A stretch of DNA of 64,000 bases, from NCBI RefSeq assembly GCF_001659605.2, contig NC_035167.2:620001-684000 (forward strand), read 5' to 3'. This document shows, piece by piece, positions 10,250 through 21,506 of the stretch. The notes below the pieces were generated by a model. The model was given only the letters and a program-made list of their open reading frames with translations, did not search any database and had not been told where the DNA came from. The position numbers and the translations under genes are program-made. The stretch's first letter is position 1. Every line of letters starts with the position of its first letter. Source of the stretch: Manihot esculenta. Its lineage: Eukaryota > Streptophyta > Magnoliopsida > Malpighiales > Euphorbiaceae.

Positions 10250-12169
10250 TCAAACACTTTTAGGTACCCAAATGTACTTGGGTCCTTGGGGGTTAGTCAT
10301 TCCACTATCCAATTTCCATATGCTACCATATCCAAGATGCAATTTTCTAATAGAGCACTTATAGTTGGTATGACTAAACTTGCCACAATAGTGACAATGA
10401 CCATTGAACCTTCTTACTCTAGGTCCATAGGTGAGTGAGTGTGTTTGAGTTCTCATGTGGCCATTTCTCCTTTGCTTATTAAAAGCATGTGAGCAAGAGA
10501 TATGATTGGAGTGGTGATTTTGTGAACTATAAGTGTGTGTTCTATAATGATCATTTCTCTTATATGCAACTTGCCTAGGTGTGTGTCTTATATGAGTGTT
10601 GTAACTAGTGGATTGGTGTACATGTGCATTCCTTGTAGGTGCATTCCTCATAGACATATTGCTACTAGAAACTTTAGGCACATTTCCATTTGAGCTAGAA
10701 ACCTTAGGTTCATGTGAGTTGGTAGCTTTAACAAAAACGGTTTTAGAAAAATTTGCTTGAGTTGATTTATCATAGCCAAGGCCATACTTGATGCTAGGAG
10801 ACCTTTGAGAGTCTAAAATCTCATCAAGTTTGTCCTTGCCTTTTAAAAATTTTGAAAGAGAATTTTTCAACTCAAGGATTTCATTTTTCAGATTTTTATT
10901 TTCTAGTGAGAGCTCATCTAAGGATTTTTGTAAAGAATCATTTGAGGATAAAGGTTCCTTGGGTGAGTTCTCACTTTCCTTTTTAAAGCTAGCTAACTCA
11001 CATTTCAAAATTTTATTTTTCCTATGACTCTTTTCAAGCTCATCATTCATCAATTTTAAAGCACCTACAAGTTCATCATATGAAAACTCAACATCATCAT
11101 CATTTAAAGTAAAGTCATCAAGAGTAGTTACCTCATCGGAGCTTTCCTCTAGAGCCATGAAACACATGTTGGCAATTTCATCACCAACCTCCTCTTCTTC
11201 GGAATCACTTGACTCATCCCATGTTGCTTTGAAGGCCTTCTTCTTGATAGGCTTCTTCAACTTGGGACAATCCACTTTGTAGTGACCCGGCTTATTACAT
11301 TCATAGCAAATGACTACTTCCTTTTTGCTTGATTCACCCTTTTCCTTTCTAAAATTCTTCCTTGGGATGAACCTTTTATTTTGGAGAAGCAACTTCCTTA
11401 TTCTCCTAGTTACCAAAGCCAATTCTTCCTCACTTATCTCTTCTTCTTCCTCACTAGTATCTTCGGAGGCTACCCTTAGAGCAATGTTCTTTTTCATCTT
11501 GCTAGGTTCCTCCACTTGCTCTCTCTTTAGAGTCATCTCATAGTCAATGAGATTCCCCAAGAGTTCATCCAATTGCACTTTGGTTAAGTCTTTGGCATCC
11601 TTTAAGGAAGTTACCTTTGGTAGCCATTCTTTAGGTAGACATCTAAGGATTTTCTTCACCAACTCTTCATTTGTGAATGTCTTCCCAAGAGATTTCATCC
11701 CTCCAATGATCTCAATGAACCTATCATACATTTGGCTAATAGTTTCATCGGATTTCATCTTGAACAACTCATATTGATAGATGAGGGATTCCATCTTGTT
11801 TTCCTTGACTTGATTGGTACCTTCATGAGTGACAACTAAAGCATCCCAAATTTCCTTGGCGGTGGACTTCATGCATACTTTGTTGTACTCACTTCTACTA
11901 AGAGCACAAAACAAGATGTGAATGGCTTTGTCATTGAGGGCTACCCTTCTCTTCTCTAGCTCACTCCACTCACTCTTAGGTTTTTGCTCTTGGTTTCCAT
12001 CAATAAATCTTGTGGGAAAGAAAGGCCCATTCTCTACAATGTCCCACAAATCAACTCCTTCCGATTTAAGGAAATAATACATTCTATTTTTCCAATATAG
12101 AAAGTCATTTCCATCAAAGAAAGGTGGTCTCACAACCGATTGACCTTCTTGAGAGTTGAGGGCTGCCAT
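10250..12169 (-). CDS. Sirevirus Gag, 639 aa
   Basis: Structural protein that would form the virus-like particle and package element RNA. The N-terminal half is the copia-type Gag core (FDGNDFLYWKNRM near the start, then IWDALVVTHEGT). A CCHC zinc knuckle, CYECNKPGHYKVDC, lies near residue 290. An acidic and coiled-coil stretch follows. A second CCHC-like knuckle, CHYCGKFSHTNYKC, lies near the C-terminus, a layout common in Sireviruses. The ATG at 12169 lies about 50 bp after the primer site, and I see no nearer start. The frame is uninterrupted. The stop at 10252-10250 precedes the pol frame by a few bases. Confidence 0.93.
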   Translation of the reverse strand: MAALNSQEGQSVVRPPFFDGNDFLYWKNRMYYFLKSEGVDLWDIVENGPFFPTRFIDGNQEQKPKSEWSELEKRRVALNDKAIHILFCALSRSEYNKVCMKSTAKEIWDALVVTHEGTNQVKENKMESLIYQYELFKMKSDETISQMYDRFIEIIGGMKSLGKTFTNEELVKKILRCLPKEWLPKVTSLKDAKDLTKVQLDELLGNLIDYEMTLKREQVEEPSKMKKNIALRVASEDTSEEEEEISEEELALVTRRIRKLLLQNKRFIPRKNFRKEKGESSKKEVVICYECNKPGHYKVDCPKLKKPIKKKAFKATWDESSDSEEEEVGDEIANMCFMALEESSDEVTTLDDFTLNDDDVEFSYDELVGALKLMNDELEKSHRKNKILKCELASFKKESENSPKEPLSSNDSLQKSLDELSLENKNLKNEILELKNSLSKFLKGKDKLDEILDSQRSPSIKYGLGYDKSTQANFSKTVFVKATNSHEPKVSSSNGNVPKVSSSNMSMRNAPTRNAHVHQSTSYNTHIRHTPRQVAYKRNDHYRTHTYSSQNHHSNHISCSHAFNKQRRNGHMRTQTHSLTYGPRVRRFNGHCHYCGKFSHTNYKCSIRKLHLGYGSIWKLDSGMTNPQGPKYIWVPKSV

Positions 12170-12216
12170 TTGATCTTTACTCCAAGATAATTATATCTTC
12201 AAGAAAGGGAGACTTA

Positions 12217-12228
12217 GCTCTGATACCA
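12217..12228 (-). promoter_or_regulatory. Primer-binding site (tRNA-iMet)
   Basis: The minus strand reads TGGTATCAGAGC two bases inside the 5' LTR. This is the standard complement of the 3' end of plant initiator-Met tRNA and fixes the element's orientation. Confidence 0.95.
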
Positions 12229-12230
12229 CT

Positions 12231-13671
12231 TGTTGTCCCTTGAGGCAACCCAAGAGGGGGGGTGAATTGGGTTTATAAAAAAATTTAATGGCTAAGACAA
12301 GAAATTAGAAGAGAATAGGGAAGAGAAAAATCAACACAATGATTTATAGAGGTTCAGCTATCCAAGCCTACGTCCTCTCCTCAAGGTCCACTTGAGAGTT
12401 CAACACCACTATCAAATCTTCTTTGGGTGAAGATCAAAACCCTTACAATCTTAGAGCAAGCCTTTGCTCTTTACAAATCTCTTTTTCCACTCAAGAGCAA
12501 TTCTTTGCTCAATGCCACACTCACAACAACAGAATCTCTCAATCAACCTTTACTCACTCAGAAAAGCCAACCAATTACAACTCAAAACAAGCTTTCAAGA
12601 AATCAATGCTTTGGCTCAAGGTTTTGAGAGAGAGAGAATGAAAAATGCTGTAATCTCAATTAATATTTGCTTAGATGGTTGTTGTAACCTCACAACAACA
12701 AAAACAAGTTGTATTTATAGTTCTATCATAAATATGGCCGTTGGGGGTGCATTAAATGCAAATAGAGCCGTTTATGTTCAGAAATAACCGTTATACCGTG
12801 CCCAGAAAAACTCAGGTTCGGCGGCCTAAGCTTAGAGTTCGGCGGCCGAACCATTTGGGGCGAAGAAACTATTCCTTTAAAACTGAACTTTCGGTGGCCT
12901 AAACTCAATGTTCGGCGGCCGAACATGGTGGACTTTCGTTTCTGTTCCTCACTTTCGGAAGCCAAACTTTAGGCTTCGGAGGCAGACCCAAAACACACAT
13001 TCGGCGGCCGAATGTTAAATGTTCGGCGGCCGAAAGTGTGGGACTTTCGTCTCTGTCCCTCACTTTCGGAAGCCGAAGGTTACACTTAGGGGGCTGGTTG
13101 AAAAACCCACTTTCGGCGGCCGAAAGTCAATGTTCGGCGGCCGAACATAGGGGACTTTCGTTTCTGTCCCTGACTTTCGGAAGCCGAAAGTTGAGTTTAG
13201 GGGGCACAAAATCCCTTCTTTAAAACTTTGAAAAATCATAACTTAGGCTATAAAAATTCATTTTTCAATCCGTTTGAATATTTGTAACCTATATTTTTAG
13301 ATCTTTCATTTTGATGAAAAAATATTTTCAAAATCACTTCTTTTGGAAAATTTCATTTTGGTCCCTGAAAGTCAAGTACTTCAAAAAGTGGTCATATCTA
13401 AAAGAACTTTTAGAAATGAAAGAACCCTTGAGCCATCACAATAATTACTTGAAATTCACAATGAATAAAATGACAAGCATAAAAATACTTTATGATCCCT
13501 TCCTTGTAGTATGCTTCCTAAATTGGCACTTTTCACTTTTGTGATTGAAGCAATATCATTTGTTTCAATAAGGGACCTGCAAGCTCAATACAAATACTCT
13601 TGGAAATAATTAGTAGCACACCAATTGTTTATTAATCATCAAAACAAGGATTAGGACATTTAGGTCCAACA
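12231..13671 (-). repeat. 5' LTR of the Sirevirus (1441 bp)
   Basis: Minus strand TGTTGGACC...GGGACAACA. It contains six exact TTCGGCGGCCGAA palindromes between about 12837 and 13147, upstream of the TATA box. Compared with the 3' LTR it lacks two 21-bp palindrome units and has two extra G in a G run near its R/U5 end. I counted about 11 base differences, mostly transitions. Confidence 0.95.
12711..12720 (-). promoter_or_regulatory. TATA box of the 5' LTR
   Basis: CTATAAATAC on the minus strand, downstream of the palindrome array and about 480 bp before the LTR's inner end. The same sequence is present in the 3' LTR at 3202-3211. It is the best candidate for the element's core promoter. Confidence 0.75.
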
Positions 13672-13847
13672 TAATGATTAGATTATTTAAGGGGCATTAT
13701 GTAATATATTTAGTTTTAAAAATAATAAAATTTAAGGTAATAGGTTATGTTATTTCAAAATAAAAAATATATATCTTAAATATAAATAAAATCGAGTAAT
13801 TTTTCTAGATGGGTAATTTAAATTTCTGCATCAGATGCTCATGTTAG

Positions 13848-14465
13848 GATCTGTTTATTGGAGGAACTGATACTGCAGCAAGTACCATGCAATGGATGAT
13901 GGCAGAACTCATCAATCATCCTAATGTGTTCAAGAAGCTAAGGGAGGAGATAAAGTCAGTTGTTGGAACAACTAGACCAGTGGAAGATTCTGATATCCTA
14001 AATCTCCATTATTTGCAAGCTGTGGTGAAGGAAACTTTGAGATTATACCCATTAGTGCCTGCAATCCCTAGAGAATGCAGACAAGATTGTAAAGTTGGAG
14101 GATTTGATATACCTAAAGAAACTGCAGTACTGATCAATGCATATTCCATAATGAGAGATCCAGAGTTATGGGATAATCCTAATGAGTTTTACCCAGAAAA
14201 GTTCTTGCATGAAGAGGAAAATCAAAAGAAGCAAAACTTCAATTTTGTTCCATTTGGTGGGGGAAGAAGAAAGTGTCTTGGTTCACAATTGGCCTTGTGT
14301 TTGATGAATATTACTGTGGCATCTATGGTTCGAGGCTTTGATTGGAAGTTTGCAGCAGGAGATGGACAAAAGATTAATATGGAAGCTAAAGCAGGCATGG
14401 CTATGTGCATGAAGCATCCACTTTTGTGCTTTCCTATTATTCACTTCAACCCAGTTTCTGCCTAA
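13848..14465 (+). pseudogene. Orphan exon 2 of a clan-71 cytochrome P450
   Basis: An AG acceptor (CATGTTAG|GATCTG) opens a 205-codon exon that ends in TAA. It begins in the I-helix (DLFIGGTDTAAS). It then carries the K-helix ExxR (KETLRLYP), the PERF-like region (NEFYPEKFL), and the heme loop PFGGGRRKCLG with its Cys ligand. The exon starts exactly where the second exon of A-type P450s (CYP93/705/712 group) normally starts. The N-terminal two-thirds should be in exon 1, but none is found in the 176 bp upstream nor in the 2.7 kb left of the Sirevirus. The reading frame is clean. Either exon 1 lies left of the window across an intron enlarged by the 11-kb insertion, or this is a truncated gene. 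I cannot decide which. Confidence 0.75.
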
Positions 14466-15395
14466 ATCATCTAATTATGAAGGGTTAGATTAATCGTCAA
14501 ATTCTGCATGGCTGTGTTTTTTGTATGTTGGTCAATCCATTTGTCGATACTACATCCTATTAGTTTGTTAATGTCAAATGCTGACATGTTATTATAGTTT
14601 TACTATATAATTTTTTTTTTATTATTGAAATAGAGATGGGATTAGGATCGGAGAGTAGAACCTGAATATTCTTAAATTTACTCAAATATACCTGCCGTCA
14701 GGCTAAGTCGATAGATGCATAATTCCTCCCTTTTAAAATTAAGAAAATTAAAATATAAAAAACCAATTCTAAGTTTTTAAAATATAAAAGTACAATTCAA
14801 GATTTCTTGTAATCAAGCGTGGACTCTGTTAAATTCCCTTTCAGTTTAGCTGTGGTTTCACTTACCTTTTGAAATTAGTAAGATTAATTTTAAAAAATAT
14901 TTTTTTTCTAGAAAAAATTAGTATGATTTATAAACTGTAAAAAATATATAAAATATTCTCTTAATTTTTGAAAGCTGACTGTAATAATTTTTTTAATAAA
15001 AGGTAATAACTATTTTCCTTAAAATATTTATTAATTTAAAGAAAAAAAGGAATTAGATTTAGATATTTACTTAAATTGATAAATATATTATCAAAAATTG
15101 TGATTAACGTAATTAATTTTTATTACATTTATGTTGAATCTTAAATTAAATAACAGAATTTTTAATTTATTCATGAATCCTAAAACCATGATTACTATTA
15201 CTTCACAATCTGCAATAAAATATTTAATTTTAGGAAGAGTTTGAAATTAGCGTTGGTAGGTTCCTTAGCTATTTGGCAAATTTAAGAGCACAAGCTATAC
15301 TATTATATTTAAGATAATGTATTCATCTAGTTGACATCTTCAAGATTTACATATGGTTTTGAGGTCAAGTTTATATTTTTTTTTTATTTTAATAT
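14466..15395. other. 3' flank of the P450 exon and AT-rich spacer
   Basis: Holds the likely 3' untranslated region of the P450 exon, then A+T-rich DNA without a recognisable gene or repeat. Confidence 0.6.
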
Positions 15396-15826
15396 TGTCA
15401 GGTATTCTACGTCTGAAACAAGGTCGGACTCTAAAAAAATTATGGACTCAAGGCCCATCAAGCCATTTTCAAGATGAGTTAGCCTTACGTTACACGTCTC
15501 AGTCCAATTAGGAGAATTGAGCCGGACAGACCTCACACGCGAGCCCTTCCTTCACATGACAAGAGGAATGAGAACAGGACAAACCACCTCGCAGTCCTAT
15601 TCGCATGCACATCAAAAGGAATTAAATAGTCGCATATCGTGGGGAGAAACTTTGACATATTCGTATGTATGAATCTGAGTGATAGAAACAGATGACACTC
15701 CAGCAGATAAACGATTAGACGTTACTAGCGAATAAAAGAAAATGGATAAAAGGTAATAAACGTCTTTTTTTCTATCCAAATTTATACAATCATTATAAAC
15801 CCTATTTTCTGGATCACAGAATAATA
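15396..15826 (+). mobile_element. Degraded solo LTR, family A
   Basis: About 431 bp flanked by AATAT on both sides (15391-15395 and 15827-15831). It shares with the copies at 32572 and 50918 the order AATTAAATAGTC..., CGTATGTATGAATCTGAG, a TATA-like ATAAAAGG, and a terminal TATTTTCTGGATC. It starts with TG, but the last bases are ATA rather than the TCA of better copies. The AATAT duplication is low-complexity, so this boundary is less certain than at 32572. Confidence 0.6.
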
Positions 15827-15831
15827 AATAT

Positions 15832-17428
15832 AAAATTTACTAATTCATTAATTAATAAGTATTAGAATATAAATAAAAACATAATAATAAGGTATACTTT
15901 CACATTTTATTGAATTAAATTAATTTTGTTTATGAATCCTAAAACTATGACTAACTATTACTTCACAAGAGGCAAAGAAATCTGCAATAATAATATTTAA
16001 TATTAATAAGAATTTGATGATTAGGCAAATGTAAGAGAAAAGCATATAATAATTTTCAATGACTAAAATTAGTTTTATATGAATTCCTTCTCCTCATGTT
16101 CAATAAATAAATAAATTTTTATTTTTTATTATTGAGGAAATTGAATTTTTTTTAATAAAAAGATGGAATTAGAGTTTTCAAAATATTTAATTTTTAAAAT
16201 TTAATTATATAATTACTGCTGGATTAAATAGAATTTTTTTATTGACTATTAAAAGAGAATGAAGTGATTGAAAGGACAGTGTTCACCAAACACATACAAA
16301 TGTGAAGTCCAAACATTGAAGATATAATCACAGATGCAATAGTAATATGAATTATACTAATAATTATTTTCTAATTACTTTAAAAGTCAAAACTATATAA
16401 TTATTTTTATATAAATTGCCCTATAATATTTTCTATCTTTTTTTTAAAAAAATTTTGAAAAAGGAATTCACATGCCTGCATGCCATACTATCATCTTCAT
16501 CATGCATACTATTTTTTATGTGTGTGATTCGTGTCAACGAATTACAAGTGTGCTTACTTTTTCCACTAGTAAATCTGCAGTCTCATTCATTGAAATTCGA
16601 TCTTAAGATCCCATCAATCAAATCCCAAACCTTAACCTACAGCCTAGAGTATATTTAATTAAATATAATTACTTGTGCATGTTGTTTACTTAAAACCCTA
16701 ATTATCCACGTAGATTATAAATAAATTAATTGCATGCTTAATAAGCTAATCATATTTGCATCTTATTTATAGGATGTTTTTCTTAATTTATATATTTATA
16801 AATTAAATGTGTTTATAAACTGCTTGTTCACAAATATATCAAAGACTTATGAATCATTCATAGATATTTTAATTAAAACATGTAATTATTTAAAATTTAA
16901 AAAATTTATGAGTTTTAAATAGTGATTAATTTTTTTAAACAACAGCTATTATTTAGTATGTTTTGGGTGGTCTTAATCTGACTTGTAATTGATAATACGC
17001 TATTCTAATTGTTTAAGTTGCCCTTACAACTCAACCTATCTTAGCTTAATGGGTTTATTTTAGTGAAGTTGCTTCATCATTTATCCAAAAAGATATTTTC
17101 ACTTCTTAATTGAGATTTTAATTAATGCATTAATTACCCTTTTTTTGTCCATTTTAGGAATTAATCACACATTGTTTTCAGAGTCAATAAGGTTACCTGT
17201 TGTTCAGGACAAAAATTAAAAATAATTAACGGAAATATTTAAAAATTCATTAATTAAAAAATATATTAAAATATTTAAGGTAAATTTTTTAAAATGTTAA
17301 AAATATTTTAATATATTTTTTTAAATTTGAGATTCAAATAGTAATTTTTTAATATTTTAATGTTTGATTTTAATGGGTTATGATTATCATACATGGAGGG
17401 TTAGCCATTGGACTGGTGATGCAGCAGT
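15832..17428. other. AT-rich intergenic DNA, no gene seen
   Basis: Long A+T-rich spacer. A short plus-strand frame at 16416-16658 has no recognisable protein features. I see no repeat with definable ends here. Confidence 0.6.
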
Positions 17429-17436
17429 GACCTAAT

Positions 17437-17893
17437 TAGGGTGGGCATTTGGTCGGTTCAATTCAAAATCGAACCGAACTGAATAAATCAAAAATTGAAT
17501 TTTTAGTGTTTATGAAAACCGAATCAAATCGATTTTGGTCAGAAACCGAATCGAACCGAACCGGTTTGATTCGGTTTGATTCAATTCGGTTTAATCAGTT
17601 TTGATTTTTAATAATTTTTTATTTTTTACACTTTATTTTTAATATTTTAAAATTTAATTAAAATATTTTAACCTTAATATGATTTAATTTCTCTATATTA
17701 TTGAAAAAACATATTATTATCACTAATCGGCTCGGTTCGGCTTTTTTTATTAAAACCGAACCAAACCGAAAGAATCGAAATTTCTAAAATTAAAAATCAA
17801 ATCAAACCGAAATTTATAAAAAACCGAACTAAATTTTTAAATCAATTCGATTCGATCAATTTTTTCGATTTAAACCGAATCTACTCACCCCTA
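17437..17893 (+). mobile_element. hAT-type MITE, 457 bp, perfect 8-bp target duplication
   Basis: Terminal inverted repeats TAGGGTGGGCA... and ...TACTCACCCCTA, flanked by GACCTAAT at 17429-17436 and 17894-17901. An 8-bp duplication and TAGGG-type ends assign it to the hAT superfamily. The interior is non-coding and consists of CGGTTCGGTTT/AAACCGAACCG runs that make both halves partly self-complementary. It is the best-preserved of five copies in the window. Confidence 0.88.
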
Positions 17894-17901
17894 GACCTAA
17901 T

Positions 17902-19053
17902 GTATATTCATGCCACTTTGTATTTATGTGAAATATTAATTTTTTTTTTACTTTAATTTGATTTTTATTATAAATAAAGATATTCAAGGTTATTCAATCA
18001 ATAAAAATGAAAGCTCTTATCAATTAAAATTCAATTGGGAGAAAATTATTTACAAATTATTAAATAAATTCTGAAAATAATCATTAAAAGATGTTTTTAA
18101 GGTGCAAGTGAATTGAATAATGGGAATATATCTAAAATCACGAATCTAGCTCCGTATGCAAACCCTTCACATTCAGAAGCTGCCTTGGGGAGATTCCTAG
18201 GAGAAAAGATCCATTACTGTTAGTATGCCATCCCATCAACTTTAGCTTGATCATAATGAGCAAAATTAAAACCTTCTTTTTTTTTCCCAATCCAAATCAC
18301 ACTTGAATTTGGTTCTCACCATAACAAATCTCTCACATTTATTTATATGCATATAATTATTTAAAAATTTCATACTACTATAAAAATCGGTCTAATTAAA
18401 ATAATAATATTAAATTACTTTATATATTTTAATTATTATCATAAATAAAAATATTAAATTGAGAATAATAAAAGAAAAAAATAACACTTATAGTATAATA
18501 TCATAAATTAAAGGTTTTCAACTATAATACAAACATATCAAAATCTTTCTATTTTAGAAATATATAAATATACATTATTTTTTATTTAAAAATATAAATT
18601 CTATATTAAATAGAAATAATTTTTCATAACGTTTTCCTTAATTGTAGCATAGAAATTCATTAATTCTACCATTATAGACGATAATTTATTTTTTTATAAT
18701 AAATAAAAAATTAGTTAAAATTAAAATATTTTATCTAAATTATAAAATATAATAGTGAAGAAACTTAACCTATGCATGAAAATTGCATGGCATGCAAGAA
18801 TCACATGGCTTGTACCATCAAGAATCTCAGTGCTAGTGAAGTATATAACTGAGTAAGGGCAATGGGCAAAAATCTACAATTTTTTTAATATACAAAATTA
18901 GCTTGAGTTCAAGTTAATCTTGACTTTCTCACAGATCACCTGTCTCTCATTACCAAACTCAATATGAAAAATAATAAACAAAACCCATAATTATTTACTA
19001 CCAACTTTCTTTGACTTTATAGCTTTAATGTTAACCCAATTTCTCACTTCTTC
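17902..19053. other. Upstream region of the CYP716 gene
   Basis: A+T-rich spacer with no gene or definable repeat. It leads into the promoter of the P450 gene at 19136. Confidence 0.6.
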
Positions 19054-19060
19054 TATATAA
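19054..19060 (+). promoter_or_regulatory. Probable TATA box of the CYP716 gene
   Basis: CTATATAATGG lies about 80 bp upstream of the ATG at 19136. That spacing would give a 5' leader of about 50 nt. No transcript data were available to place the start site. Confidence 0.5.
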
Positions 19061-19135
19061 TGGCCACCACATGCACATTGCTTATGCCTCTCAGCCAAAT
19101 TACTTTCTTTTGAGAAGCTTTCACCAAAGACAAAA

Positions 19136-20733
19136 ATGGAGTTGTTCTTTCTCATTGCCTTAACCATTTTCATTATCCTTGTTTCTCTCCCAATTGTTGT
19201 CTTATTGTACAGGCCAAGTTTCACTAACCTCCCACCAGGCAATTTTGGCTTGCCATACATTGGAGAGAGTCTGGAATTTCTCTCCACAGGCAGAAAAGGT
19301 CATCCTGAGAAATTTATTTCTGATAGAATGGCCAAATACTCTCATCAAATTTTCAGTACTTCAATTCTTGGTGAGGAAACTGCTGTTGTTTGTGGTGCTC
19401 ATGGCAACAAGTTCTTGTTCTCTAACGAGAACAAGCTAGTCACTGCTTGGTGGCCTAAGTCAATCCTGAAACTCTTCCCTTCTTCTGCACACAGTTCTAT
19501 CCAAGCAGAAGGTATGAGGATGAGAAAAATGTTACCTCACTTTCTGAAACCTGAAGCCCTGCAAAGGTACATAAGTGTCATGGATTCTATGGCACAGAGA
19601 CACTTTGAGGATTTCTGGGAAGGCAAGGAACAAGTTTCTGTCTATCCACTTGCAAAATTTTACACCTTTACAGTTGCTTGTAAAGTGTTTGTGAGCATGG
19701 AGGACAGGAAACGGGTTACCAAGTTTGCTGCTCCTTTCAATGATATGGCGTCAGGAATCATGTCTATTCCCATTGATTTGCCTGGAACATCTTTCCATCG
19801 AGGAATCAAGGCCTCCAGGATTATCAGGAACGAGATGTTGGCAATTATTAAGCAAAGAAGGAAGGATCTTGATGAGAATAAAGCTTCTCCAACGCAAGAT
19901 ATATTGTCACATATGTTGGTAGCTACTGATGAAGATGGGCAACGCTTGGGAGATATTGGGATAGCTGATAAAATAATTTCTTTGCTCATTGGTGGTCATG
20001 ATACTGCTAGTGCTTCCATCACTTTTGTGGTCAAGTATCTTTCTGAGCTCCCTGAAATCTACAATAATGTTCTGAAAGGTATCTGAAATCATCTCTTTCT
20101 CCCTACTTGCATATTTTCTCGATGAAATTCTGTAATTTATATGTATATCTGCCATGAAATATTAGAGCAATTGGAGATTTTGAAGTCAAAAGCACCAGGG
20201 GAGCTATTAAACTGGGAGGACATTCAGAAGATGAAATATTCATGGAATGTTGTCTGTGAAGTGATGAGATTAGCCCCACCTCTACAGGGTTCTTTCAGGG
20301 AAGCTTTACATGATTTCAACTATGGTGGTTTCTCCATTCCAAAGGGTTGGAAAGTAAGCCTCATTACAACTTCTCAAGCTATTTATTTAACTAAATATTT
20401 TTTACCATTTTTCGTTCAAATTTTTTGCAGTTGTATTGGAGCACACATTCAACACACAAGAATCCAGAATATTTTCCACTGCCTGAGAAGTTCGATCCAT
20501 CAAGATTCGAAGGATCAGGGCCAGCACCTTACACGTTCGTTCCATTTGGAGGAGGTCCAAGGATGTGTCCTGGAAAAGAGTATGCAAGATTGGAGATACT
20601 GGTTTTCTTACACAATATAGTGAAGAGATTCAAGTGGAAGAAGATGATTCCTGATGAGAAAATTGTTGTAGATCCAATGCCAATACCAGCTAAAGGGCTT
20701 CCAGTTTATCTCTATCCACAAAAGCATGATTAA
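19136..20733 (+). CDS. CYP716: CYP716-family cytochrome P450, 3 exons, 477 aa
   Basis: Endoplasmic-reticulum-anchored monooxygenase of the P450 clan 85. CYP716 enzymes often oxidise pentacyclic triterpenes such as beta-amyrin, frequently at C-28; the substrate of this one is not known. Exons are 19136-20078, 20166-20353 and 20431-20733, all with GT/AG borders and matching phases. An N-terminal membrane anchor (residues about 3-24) precedes [14 protein letters not shown]. The I-helix reads GGHDTAS, the ExxR is EVMR in exon 2, and the heme loop is [11 protein letters not shown] with the Cys ligand in exon 3. The length matches the usual 480 aa. All key residues are present, so it looks functional. 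No oxidosqualene cyclase or other triterpene gene lies nearby. The subfamily cannot be fixed without an alignment. Confidence 0.92.
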
Positions 20734-21498
20734 TTTGCCAAGAAAAGAGTGGCTTTTCATGCAAAATAAATAAATATAAGCATACAAAATGATGCTAATA
20801 ATTCCTGGGCTTGAAACTTTATACATATAATTAATTACTTGCATTTTCTGCTTCCCCTTTAATGTATTCCATTGTGTAATCGTGTGAAATCTAATATATT
20901 ACTTTTTTTTTAAATTTTTATTTTTCTTTTTTAGCTTTCAAATTCTCAAAAATTGAGAGAAGTAATTTTACGTTTGGAAATATATTAGGTAAATATAAAA
21001 CCAACTACCAAATATATATATATATTATATGTATCCAATTATATATATACACTTTTATGGGAAAATTTTATATATACCACATCAGCAATAAATTAATAAA
21101 ATATTAATTAAAATTATGGTAAATTTTATATTTAAATTTAAATTAATAATATTTTATTAGCCTATATATATACAATATCCAAGTGCGTGCAAAAGAATTT
21201 TTTTTATTTTTGACACTATCTTCAAATTTTATATAGAAATATTCAATTTTTAGTATTATTAATTATCTTTCCAATGTAAAAATTATTATAAATATATAAA
21301 TATGATTTTAATATTTACAAATATTAATCATATATTATGAGATAAATAAACAAATTATTATTAGGTTCAATACTCTTTGCCTACACTTTACAGAATTTTA
21401 TTCCTATTGAATGATTGGATTGGCTGATAATCTCAAATCAGTACCAATTTGATTCCAATTTAATAACAATGCTCGGCTGGCTACCAGGATAATAATTT
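20734..21498. other. 3' flank of CYP716 and AT-rich spacer
   Basis: Contains the 3' untranslated region of the P450 (first 100-150 bp) and then A+T-rich DNA with an (AT)n run near 21015-21060. No gene seen. Confidence 0.6.
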
Positions 21499-21506
21499 AT
21501 TTTTAA

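Larger units (their letters stand above)
2724..13671 (-). mobile_element. Full-length Ty1/copia Sirevirus retrotransposon with env-like gene
   Basis: A complete LTR retrotransposon of about 10.9 kb read on the minus strand: 5' LTR 12231-13671, primer site 12217-12228, gag 12169-10250, pol 10235-7089 (protease, integrase, reverse transcriptase, RNase H), a third gene 5945-4692, repeated polypurine tracts 4570-4205, and 3' LTR 4204-2724. The copia order (integrase before RT), the [11 protein letters not shown] form of the RT active site, a third ORF after pol, several polypurine tracts and palindromes upstream of the LTR TATA box all fit the Sirevirus (SIRE/Maximus) lineage. By hand count the two LTRs differ at about 11 positions plus two indels, so the insertion is recent. 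The protease active site is mutated and pol has two in-frame stops, so this copy is not autonomous. Confidence 0.93.

Noticed and set aside
19136..20083. CYP716 ending at residue 316 in the first open frame (truncated P450)
   Set aside because: A good donor at 20079 and two further exons with correct phases complete the heme-binding half.
13848..20733. A P450 metabolic gene cluster
   Set aside because: The two P450s belong to different clans, one is a fragment, and no terpene cyclase, glycosyltransferase or acyltransferase lies in the window.
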